A stretch of DNA of 64,000 bases from Gardnerella vaginalis (lineage in GTDB: Bacteria; Actinomycetota; Actinomycetes; Actinomycetales; Bifidobacteriaceae): assembly GCF_040427915.1 (NCBI RefSeq), contig NZ_JBETXJ010000002.1:1560598-1624597 (forward strand). The letters run 5' to 3'. How positions within the stretch are numbered: the stretch's first letter is position 1; each line of letters opens with the position of its first letter. Below the pieces are notes generated by a model. The model saw only the letters and a list, made by a program, of their open reading frames with translations, was not told the DNA's origin and did no database searches. Shown here in pieces: positions 54,701-61,639 of this stretch. The translations under genes were made by a program, and so were the position numbers.

Positions 54701-55361
54701 TAACTTTAGTATTATCCTCGTTAATTTCAGCCACGCAAGCAGGAAGTGCTTTAACTTGGTCTAGGGTTAATTTCTTACCATCACCAGCGCTGCGATCTTT
54801 ACCCTTAGTTTTTTTAGCCTTTTCCTTTTTAGCTTTTTCTTTTTCTTTTTTAGACTTAGCCTTTTCCTCAGTCTTTTTCTTAGCCCTCTCTTTTGCGTCT
54901 TCGTTCTTAGCTTCGGTATTTTTCTTGTTCTTATCTACTTGCTTGCCATTTTCTTTATTGGATTTATGCTCAGGAACATTCGCAGGAACATTAGATTGCT
55001 TCTTTTCATCGCCAGCATCTTTGCCAGCATTGCCATTATTTACAGACACCCCATTAGGATTTTTAACAGTTCCCTTATTACCTACAGTACCTTCTCTATT
55101 AGTTTCCCCTTTACCAGCTTCCCCATTAGCTGCCCCGATACCTTCAGCGTTAGTCTTCTCTTTACCCTCTTTACCCGCTTTACCAGCATCTTTGCTCTTA
55201 TCATTCTCGGCAGCAGCAGCCAAAACAGCAGCAAACAATGGATTCTTCGTTATTTTGGCATAAGCCAGCCCTGGCAGCACTGACACACTCAATGTCATAG
55301 CAAGCACACACAAAACAGCACTCAACACTGACAACACACGATGCTTCATATTTTTCTTCAT
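51780..55361 (-). CDS. BspA-like (DUF285) repeat surface protein, LPHTG-anchored
   Basis: A 1193-residue surface protein. A signal peptide (about 1-35, ending AYA) is followed by a Lys/Glu/Asn-rich linker (about 45-190, including a KKEKEKAKKEKAKK tract). About 15 DUF285 repeats of 25-30 residues follow (about 300-770; pattern WNVSNVTNMSGMFxGC). Acidic and basic low-complexity regions precede LPHTGG at 1086. The repeats around 53300-53640 are nearly identical 81-bp units. After the membrane helix the protein continues for about 75 residues, where a short basic tail would be normal. The ATG at 55361 follows GAGGTGAGG. BspA-like proteins mediate adhesion to host matrix or other bacteria. Confidence 0.88.
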   Translation of the reverse strand: MKKNMKHRVLSVLSAVLCVLAMTLSVSVLPGLAYAKITKNPLFAAVLAAAAENDKSKDAGKAGKEGKEKTNAEGIGAANGEAGKGETNREGTVGNKGTVKNPNGVSVNNGNAGKDAGDEKKQSNVPANVPEHKSNKENGKQVDKNKKNTEAKNEDAKERAKKKTEEKAKSKKEKEKAKKEKAKKTKGKDRSAGDGKKLTLDQVKALPACVAEINEDNTKVTIASPSGEDKCAISANEKSDAFDAIRTKIESLPADDGEIDFVDGVKAYGYGSLSKNKEGSKNKEGLFSGENIRSIGDIERFDVSNVTDMSYLFKDSSLTDFSFLSGWDVSNVTNMEGMFEGCAGLDDISGLANWKVDNVTNMSGMFSGCARRIYDDDGKITGATGLTDISALSNWNVGNVRNMSGMFASVIKNQDQHDDFNPVDGYASEMAITSVEPLRKWKTGNVMNMNRMFEGCTSITDFTGLEGWDTKSVTTMSGMFEYCKSMSSLKFLEKWNVKNVEYMMVMFALCGNIESTEGLGNWNVSNVKKMGGMFAYCSNLKNIKGLDNWNTTGKSSTDQLASTFRMFYGCSFLTSLQPLSGWNVDNVKNMSSMFDGCGSLTSLQPLSAWNVGSVTEMSSMFSGCNGLTSLQPLSAWNVGSVTEMSSMFSSCNGLTSLQPLSGWNVGSVTKMSSMFSGCYSLSNLSGLEKWNVGSVENMSSMFSNCYFEHTNDELEVVSTTGLTDISALSGWNVGSVTNMFSMFSDCKKLTGVADLSKWDISKVTDLSSMFSNAGAESGDSLILDFSNKNFTKPTNSKSTTVSVDGMFGGFKGTLIANNLQSSGFENNPEDDPIKSNFATGGIFSLDENYHSNNIVVTNNVTILDTISNDDDLKNIAYYIPVKAKLMEPGDIKNDNMTCDCNIDSGGTTYTYYVPALYNSSKLEKKQGEKSQDYAYRIVKNSFASKFRSAIDSQSGKEPSTEEPGGDKPGEGGDDTGDDTGDSRSAKLKSRVKRLRSIKKSRVKELRSARELRSVSDGSDEESGEPGGTEGQGSTYKIMFKKSRGNACTWTELGDSDGAVPVSNPKSPLVFFTTMYYLETFVQPVPLPHTGGQSAVMFTFLSIGLFSMFAVAGAFGRHGWVASVLPSTALAGFAKVFSGCALDVASGAKHCFAHSVAHSVVSGSMLKTVVSAATGFFARFRGDGSTFCKHAKQL

Positions 55362-55660
55362 ATCCCTCACCTCGTGATACGCAATAGTCGTTAATTCACG
55401 TAAAACGGCACATCTCCCTTATTTTGCGCACTGACGAAGTTCTACCGTGAACCACACTATTTGCGTTCGCTATACCTTTCATAGTATACTCCTATAACAC
55501 TAATCAGTAAATATCCACAAGCTATGTGCGAATTTGTTTGAGACCAGCCGTATTAGTGCGTTGCTATTTCTACGCGTAGTTAAACTGCGGTTCTTCTACA
55601 TGTGTGCTGCTTGATAACGAGAACAATATTGGTAAGCACAATACCAAAAACTACGCTTAC

Positions 55661-55958
55661 TCACACCAAACTCGGTGTAAGCAGCCAAGCGAGAACACCA
55701 AAGATCAGCAGTCTAAGCAGCACAACAATAACCAAGAAAGTCAAACTTTTTGTTAGGCATTTCTGTTGATCAGCATTCAATGCGCCCATCAGAACCATAA
55801 CAGCAGCCGCCGCGCAAGAAAATAGCATATTGCCCAAGAACATGACAAGCAGCGCAATAATAAGCGTGCAAATACCAGCAACAGTTTCTATAATCACATG
55901 CCCCCCCCCAAAAAAAAGCATGCTTGAAAAGCACCGGACTTACATTCGTCTCACTCAT
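55661..55958 (-). pseudogene. Truncated, frameshifted copy of the 320-aa membrane protein
   Basis: A near-copy of the gene at 58234-59193 with the middle deleted and both ends kept. The N-terminal 15 codons (MSETNVSPVLFKHAF) run into a T8-G9 tract (intact copy: T5-G4), which shifts the frame. Loss of one G would reconnect them to the downstream ETVAGICTLI-ALLV frame. A premature stop at 55661 also removes the last helix. Probably decaying, possibly phase-variable. Confidence 0.8.
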
Positions 55959-56043
55959 CATCTTCTCCTAGAAAAAGCAATTACGAAATATCGTGCTATG
56001 ATTACACAGCTATGATGATTGCACAACTATGACTGAACAGAAT

Positions 56044-56143
56044 ATCTAAAACGTCTTTCAGCATTCGGCCTAAAAATTTCATCTTCTTCATTTGCTTCTA
56101 TATAACTTTGGATATATTTCTTATCTGGTCTAATTAATCTCAT
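56044..56143 (-). pseudogene. N-terminal fragment of the duplicated GNAT gene
   Basis: The first 33 or so codons, from the ATG at 56143 (RLIRPDKKYIQSYIEANEED), match the start of the GNAT gene at 59204-59710, including its upstream AT-rich sequence. The rest is missing. It belongs to the same duplicated block as the truncated membrane-protein copy. Confidence 0.8.
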
Positions 56144-56201
56144 AAGCTCTTCTTATTCCTAATATGTAATTCTATTAAAATTAGAATCCATATCAGTCTG
56201 T

Positions 56202-56432
56202 TTAGTCCCATTTATCAGATAAAAGGAAGTCACGAATATTCCTGTGCTTAATCCCATTTCGACTCATATCAAACTCATCGAGAGAAACAACATATTTCGG
56301 GAAATTATCGCGAATAGCATCATACACTCCAAACTCACGATTCACTGTTTCTTCTGAAGCAAGCAAATAAGTGACCTGAACATACAACTTTTCACCGCAC
56401 TTATCACACTTATAAGTGAAATTTAATGACAA
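56202..56432 (-). pseudogene. C-terminal remnant of an AAA/DUF4143-type ATPase
   Basis: A 76-codon frame whose second half (YVQVTYLLAS, REFGVYDAIRDNFPKYVV, SLDEFDMSRNGIKHRNI) is the C-terminal end of COG1373-type ATPases with a DUF4143 nuclease-like domain. The preceding CDKCGEKL segment may be out-of-place sequence. No N-terminal part or ribosome site. Not the missing end of the intact ATPase next door, which has its own C-terminus. Confidence 0.65.
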
Positions 56433-56610
56433 AATCGATAATTTATAAGTTATAACTGATAAAATCGCGAGAAACCATCCTAAAACAGCCTAGAAGAAAT
56501 CCCCCACCTAGACTGGATTTGCAACGTTTCGTCAATTGACACTCATTTAACTTTTACACTAGCTTATTTCTATATCTTCTAATCGTTCACTTTTAAATTA
56601 TCTTTCTTTA

Positions 56611-57948
56611 TCAATCGTTCTCTTTCAGCGCAAGTCCTATAAGCTTATCCGTATAATCAGCCATAAATAACGGAATATTCAACACATCATCATCTAGTTT
56701 GAGATTATTAAGCGAGAACCGTATACGTAATTTCGTTTGATTCGGGAATAATTCTTTAAACTTTTTCAAACTTCTACTATTAATATTTGCTTCAGATTTA
56801 ACCTCAATAGGGAAAATATCATTTTCTCGTTGGATAAGAAAATCCACTTCATACGGCGGATTCGTTTGAGACCAGTATCTCGGCATCACTTCAAATTGAG
56901 TAAGCAGCGCTTGCAAAACATAATTTTCTGTTAAAGCACCCTTAAACTCAGTAAACAGCCTATTGCCTTCCGCAAACGCAGTAGGAGCAAGTTGAGCCAA
57001 TCGCCTTAACAAGCCAACATCTGCCAAATAAATCTTAAAAGCAGATACATCATCATAAGCAGCAATAGGTAAACTCGGCGCAGTACTTCTATAAATTTTA
57101 TACACCAATTGTGCCGATACCAGCCATTGCAAAGCATCTTCATATTCTCTTGCTCGCGCACCATTTTTAACAACTTTATACAAGAATTTTTTATTTTCAC
57201 GCGCAAGTTGAGACGGAATAGAATGCCAAATCATTGATATTTTAGGAAACTCACTAACATTAGGATGTTTCGCAAAATCTCGTTCATAAGCTGTTATAAT
57301 CTCAAACAACGTTTCTTGCATTGCGTTTACATCTCGCGCTTTAGTCCACATTAAAACTGACTCAGGCATTCCCCCTGTAACATAATACATTTTTAATTTA
57401 TCGTATAGAGGATTAAAAAATGCGTCTGGAATCGGCTCTATTTTATCGATTTGTTCAATATACTTCGCTAGATTTTCATCTCCATTAGCAAGCAAAAACT
57501 CCGTGAAAGTCATTGGGTTTATTTGCATAAAATTAACTTTTCCAACTGGGAATGAAGATGGTTTTGCAAGCGTTATTCCGAGCAATGATCCAGCGCAAGC
57601 AACATGATATTGCGGAGCATTTTCACAAAAATATTTCATCGAGTTTATTACTTCTGGGCAGTCCTGAACCTCGTCAAATATGATCAGCGTATTTTCTGGT
57701 TCGATTTTTTGACCGCTTGCAAGCATTAGATTTTGTAAAATTCGCTCCACATTTTTAGTGGCTTCAAAGAATTGCTTATACTCTCTGTTTTCGTCGAAGT
57801 TAAAATATGCAATATTTTTGTAGTAAAGCTTACCAAATTCTTTTAATATCCAAGTTTTACCAACTTGACGCACGCCTTTTAATATCAATGGTTTACGGTA
57901 CGGTGAGTTCTTCCATGCTAAAAGTTTGCTCATAATCAGCCTTTTCAT
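56611..57948 (-). CDS. AAA-family ATPase with DUF4143 domain
   Basis: A 445-residue protein. Walker A is GVRQVGKTW (about 25-33) and Walker B LIIFDEVQDCPE (about 88-99). The sensor-like GSLLGI follows (about 120). The C-terminal DUF4143 domain has the nuclease-like PD-(D/E)xK arrangement in YEVDFLIQRENDIFPIEVKSE (about 368-388). Role unknown; these widespread genes are suspected of defence or mobile-element links. AAAGGTGAG precedes the ATG. A degraded relative is adjacent. Confidence 0.9.
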   Translation of the reverse strand: MKRLIMSKLLAWKNSPYRKPLILKGVRQVGKTWILKEFGKLYYKNIAYFNFDENREYKQFFEATKNVERILQNLMLASGQKIEPENTLIIFDEVQDCPEVINSMKYFCENAPQYHVACAGSLLGITLAKPSSFPVGKVNFMQINPMTFTEFLLANGDENLAKYIEQIDKIEPIPDAFFNPLYDKLKMYYVTGGMPESVLMWTKARDVNAMQETLFEIITAYERDFAKHPNVSEFPKISMIWHSIPSQLARENKKFLYKVVKNGARAREYEDALQWLVSAQLVYKIYRSTAPSLPIAAYDDVSAFKIYLADVGLLRRLAQLAPTAFAEGNRLFTEFKGALTENYVLQALLTQFEVMPRYWSQTNPPYEVDFLIQRENDIFPIEVKSEANINSRSLKKFKELFPNQTKLRIRFSLNNLKLDDDVLNIPLFMADYTDKLIGLALKEND

Positions 57949-58233
57949 GATTACTCACCTTTCACTTGACGTTACGCTATTAAATATTGCAGTCGTATTA
58001 GTGCGTTGCTATTTCTACGCGTAGTTGCACTGTTGTTCTGTTATATTTTGCGTTATCTTTTATCGTATATCACATTATTATATATGTTTTGGTGCATTTA
58101 ATCACATTATTATACGTATTTTGGTGTTTTTTATCACATAATTATGTATTGCGTAACTATCAGCATAAAAACAACGCTTTCGACGCTCGTAGAGCCTTCT
58201 GCTCAAAAGAGAAGAAAACAGTCTTACAAAATC

Positions 58234-59193
58234 TTATGCGGCTACTGCGGTTCTTTTCCATGGGTGCTGCTTGATAACGAGAACAATATCGGTAAGCACA
58301 ATACCAAAAACTACGCTCACCCATGCCAAGCTCGGTGTAAGCAGCCAAGCGAGAACACCAAAGATCAGCAGTCTAAGTGGCACAACAATAACTAAGAAAG
58401 ACCAACTTTTTGTTAGGCATTTCTGTTGATCAGCCTTCAATGCGCCCATCAGAACCATAACCGCAGCCGCCACGCAAGAAAATAGCATATTGCCCAAGAA
58501 CATGACAAGCAGCGTTCGCCAGCCAGCAATAGTACCAAGCATCCACCATTGCAGCATCAACGCAAGCAAAAATGTGACAACATCGCATACTGCTTCAATC
58601 AGCATATTCGCAACAATTAACGAGGAAAATGTTAAAGACACACCTCTAGGAGTGCCTGTTTTACCTGCGCTCTCATGCTGTAATGCAATCATGTTTCTCA
58701 CCTCGGCGCGCTTTACGCGCTCTTCTTCAAGCATTTGAACGCCAAGCTCAACCGATTTCTTTGAAGCTTCCTGTAATTGCGCATCCGTCATACCTGGCTG
58801 CCAAGGCTTTTCAAAAACAAACAGCAACACACTAGTAATCGCTGCGCCAATAATAATGCTTAGCAGCGTAGTATTGGAAACAAGCAATAAAGCAATACCA
58901 GAAGTCACCAGCAGCCTGAGCACAAAATCGATGATTCCAATAAGCAAATCGCCAGATCCGTCATCTGGCCTTCGATGCCTATCCCACTGCAGATACGCTG
59001 TACTTAGCAGCGAAAACACCACAACACTCAACGCGAGTATGACCACAGTTTCCCAACCTAGTACGCGATGCCCTACGAACTGCTGTACAAGAAGCGCAAC
59101 AATAAGCGTGCAAATACCAGCAACAGTTTCTGTAATCACATGACCCCAAAAAGCATGCTTGAAAAGCACCGGTCTTACATTCGTCTCACTCAT
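58234..59193 (-). CDS. Membrane protein of unknown function with two internal repeats
   Basis: A 319-residue protein with eight predicted helices in two related halves (about 15-135 and 185-310). Each half begins with an E-T/A-V helix, has a second helix after a G-W-x-T-L/V motif, a short polar loop (RHRRPDD or KADQQK), then two more helices ending KPWQ or HPWK. The halves are joined by a charged linker (about 140-180). No family recognised. GAGGAAAG precedes the ATG pair at 59196/59193. A truncated copy lies at 55661. Confidence 0.8.
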   Translation of the reverse strand: MSETNVRPVLFKHAFWGHVITETVAGICTLIVALLVQQFVGHRVLGWETVVILALSVVVFSLLSTAYLQWDRHRRPDDGSGDLLIGIIDFVLRLLVTSGIALLLVSNTTLLSIIIGAAITSVLLFVFEKPWQPGMTDAQLQEASKKSVELGVQMLEEERVKRAEVRNMIALQHESAGKTGTPRGVSLTFSSLIVANMLIEAVCDVVTFLLALMLQWWMLGTIAGWRTLLVMFLGNMLFSCVAAAVMVLMGALKADQQKCLTKSWSFLVIVVPLRLLIFGVLAWLLTPSLAWVSVVFGIVLTDIVLVIKQHPWKRTAVAA

Positions 59194-59203
59194 CATCTTT
59201 CCT

Positions 59204-59710
59204 CTATATATTAATCCAATACCTTCTTGTTGTAACATTTCCTCTTGGTAGGCTATTTTTCACTTTATTTTCTAAAATTCCACCATTATTTTCTATAACT
59301 CGTATCGAGCCAATATTGTCATCATCACACGTAATCAAAACCTTATGCAGATTCAAAGTCTCTTTACAATATGTAAGTGCCATAGAAAGCATTTTTGTTC
59401 CATAGCCCTTCATACATTCAGACTGTCTAATCTCGTACCCTATGTGACCACCATAGTTAATTAAAAAAGAATTTAATTCATGCCTAATATTAATTTCACC
59501 AATAAATTTTTCATTATCTATCAGCCAAAATGTAGTAGCTTTAACATAATTTTCAGGCAAATTTATACCATGTTCATAGTTATAAGAACTCTCTACAATT
59601 GTCTCAGGGTTTATAAAACGTCTTTCTGCATTCGGCCTAAAAATTTCATCTTCTTCATTCGCTTCTATATAACCTTGGATATATTTACTATCTGGTCTAA
59701 TTAGTCGCAT
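59204..59710 (-). CDS. GNAT family N-acetyltransferase (RimJ-like)
   Basis: A 168-residue GNAT of the RimJ/RimL-like group. The fold is seen in FWLIDNEKFIGEINIRHEL, the GGHIGYEIRQSECMKGYGTKML acetyl-CoA loop (about 92-113) and the C-terminal LNLHKVLITCDDDNIGSIRVIENNGG block. Substrate unknown. It precedes the eight-helix protein by 10 bp on the same strand, and the pair was duplicated together. Confidence 0.9.
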   Translation of the reverse strand: MRLIRPDSKYIQGYIEANEEDEIFRPNAERRFINPETIVESSYNYEHGINLPENYVKATTFWLIDNEKFIGEINIRHELNSFLINYGGHIGYEIRQSECMKGYGTKMLSMALTYCKETLNLHKVLITCDDDNIGSIRVIENNGGILENKVKNSLPRGNVTTRRYWINI

Positions 59711-60127
59711 ACGCGCTCCTTATTTTTAATATGCAATTCTAATAAGAATGCAATTCTATTAAAATTAGAATCCATAATAGTCTGTTTAGCTTTAATAGTA
59801 TTACTATTAAAAAAAAAACCACATATACAAGCTTTATTAAAGAAAAATTTTTTATTTTCCCAATTAGTACAGGCTTTTCACACCCATAAAATTTTTCTCT
59901 TCCATAAATCACAGCTTTTATTAGAAAAATAGGGTTATTCCCCAATAATCAAATAATGTAGAGAACTTTTTTATGATTTTTACACCGATTTGTTCCCCAA
60001 AACATAAACAACTAAATTAATAATCACTCGACAGCAAAATAGCCTTAATGCTCATTGCAGAATGAAAGTTAATATTGGGAATATTGTAGGAGCGTAAACA
60101 TCCAAGACAATTAGAAACAGAGAGTTG
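59711..60127. other. AT-rich spacer
   Basis: Contains short inverted AATTCTA/TTAGAAT repeats (59742-59771), partly shared with 56165-56190, and a run of nine A near 59810. A hydrophobic 68-codon minus-strand frame has no ribosome site and is not called. The end of the lipoprotein gene lies at its right. Confidence 0.5.
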
Positions 60128-60703
60128 TTAATTTTTTTGTTCAATAATTTTATCGGTAAATGCCTTTAAAAATTCTCTAGAATTGCTCCAGCCTGCACCA
60201 TTGTTTAATCCCGAGAAATCGAACCCAGATATTTCATCTAAAGCTTTACTACAAACCCATTCATACATTCCAGCCTCTTTGCTTTTATATATTATTAGGA
60301 ACAATGGTTTCATTGCTTTTTTACCTAATAATATGACACTAATATATTGTTTAGAATACATTACATCGTTATACCATTGTCCTGTCAGCCAATAGAACTT
60401 ATCTTTGCGCCCCTTTTCACCAATCTCATCGCATAGATTTTGTAACTGTTTAGCCACATACGTGAGAACCTTTTCATCTATGTTTTTTATTAGCAAAGTT
60501 TCATCAACACCATTTTTACTTATCTCTTTCCAGTCAACATCTTCATTATTTTCTGAATTTCCTTCATTTCTTGCAGACTTTTGATTTTCTGTTTTTACTT
60601 CTCTATTATTATCGCTAAAACTATTCTGACTCTTACAACCTGAAATAAGTGATATAAGACAAACTACCACAGTCAAAAAAGCATAATGCTTGATATGCTT
60701 CAT
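60128..60703 (-). CDS. Lipoprotein of unknown function
   Basis: A 191-residue protein with a lipoprotein signal: hydrophobic core FLTVVVCLISLI and lipobox LISGC with Cys23. A Ser/Asn/Glu-rich linker (24-55) leads to a soluble domain of about 130 residues, not recognised. GAGGAGG is well placed before the ATG. Probably anchored to the outer face of the membrane. Confidence 0.8.
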   Translation of the reverse strand: MKHIKHYAFLTVVVCLISLISGCKSQNSFSDNNREVKTENQKSARNEGNSENNEDVDWKEISKNGVDETLLIKNIDEKVLTYVAKQLQNLCDEIGEKGRKDKFYWLTGQWYNDVMYSKQYISVILLGKKAMKPLFLIIYKSKEAGMYEWVCSKALDEISGFDFSGLNNGAGWSNSREFLKAFTDKIIEQKN

Positions 60704-60966
60704 TTACGCCTCCTCTACAACTTAATCTTTACCTAATTGCGGCTACGATTCTCATGTTCAATCTTCACTCTGTTATTCACTATCATCTGCCCAATATTCA
60801 TTCATCTCGTAGTACAAATCATCTTTGAGTCTAATAAAACTGACGGGATGTAAATTATGGACAAAGAATGCAGATCTGCAGCCTATAAAATAATTGTAAC
60901 TAAAAATCATCCGATAATCCACAGGATTTTATTTCCATACATAAACAGATGCGTAGGCAAAGTAAA

Positions 60967-61032
60967 TGCACCTTTTAGCAATAGAAGCGAGCTATCGTTA
61001 AAAGGTTTAAGATTGGCTTGATAGCCTGATTT
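60967..61032 (+). repeat. Dispersed stem-loop repeat, copy 3 (truncated)
   Basis: Begins TGCACCTTTTAGCAATAG and closes with CTATCGTTAAAAGG, then TTTAAGATTGGCTTGATAGC as in copies 1 and 2. It ends at TGATTT, where the type III restriction remnant begins. The stem is longer here (14 positions, one mismatch) and has changed on both sides relative to copy 1. Confidence 0.8.
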
Positions 61033-61291
61033 CTTGCTCTTTATTCGTGAGAAAGAGCAAGAGGATGTTAAAACATATCAAGCATATGTTGAGCCTAAAG
61101 GTAGTCAACTTTTATTTGAAGATGAGTGGAAAGAAAAATTCTTAGGGCAGATTGAGAACAACTACAAGATTAACGATATTTTAGGAAGAGGATACAAGAT
61201 TATAGGTCTTCCATTCTTTAATCAAGAAAACAGAATGTCTGAAATTCGACAAAGCACTAAACGATTTAGTATCAAAATTATAGTGATGTAA
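61025..61291 (+). pseudogene. C-terminal remnant of a type III restriction enzyme (Res)
   Basis: An 88-codon open stretch beginning DFLLFIREKEQ, with VEPKGSQLL, EDEWKEKFLGQIE and, later, IIGLPFFNQENRM. This is the PD-(D/E)xK nuclease end of type III Res subunits. The upstream helicase part is gone, replaced by the dispersed repeat, with an in-frame stop just before. No Mod gene is seen. Confidence 0.72.
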
Positions 61292-61434
61292 TAAACTACA
61301 ACATTTGTTTAGAAATTACCCAATCACATATCTGCAACACACCATAAGACGTATTACAGATTACGAAAATAATAAGAAATTTTATTAAAAATTATATTGT
61401 TATAACATTTCGCAAAAAATTTTCATTTAGAGCA

Positions 61435-61444
61435 CCCCCCCCCC
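61435..61444. repeat. C10 homopolymer upstream of the Rib-domain protein
   Basis: Ten consecutive C residues about 195 bp before the start of the large surface protein at 61640. The flanking sequence offers only poor -35/-10 matches (TTTCAT and TAGGAA, spacer 19), so a promoter role is unproven. The rest of 61292-61639 is AT-rich and non-coding. Confidence 0.75.
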
Positions 61445-61639
61445 GTAGGAAATTTTACAGTCTAAACTAATTTCAAACTGAAAAATATTATGAAAAATAA
61501 CAAAAAAATGATAGAATTTTAAATGTACCCGTTTAAATAGAGAGCTTTATTACTGGCATTGGAGAGATTTGTCATAGAATTCGTTCTATTTATTTGTTTA
61601 AAAATTCGTTAAAGATTAGGGAAAATTAAGGAGATTGTT

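Noticed and set aside
54655..55263. 202-codon plus-strand ORF rich in Ser, Leu and Phe
   Set aside because: Shadow of the Lys/Glu/Ala-rich region of the BspA-like gene on the other strand.
59739..59945. 68-codon hydrophobic minus-strand ORF
   Set aside because: AT-rich chance frame with no ribosome site; cannot be supported as a gene.
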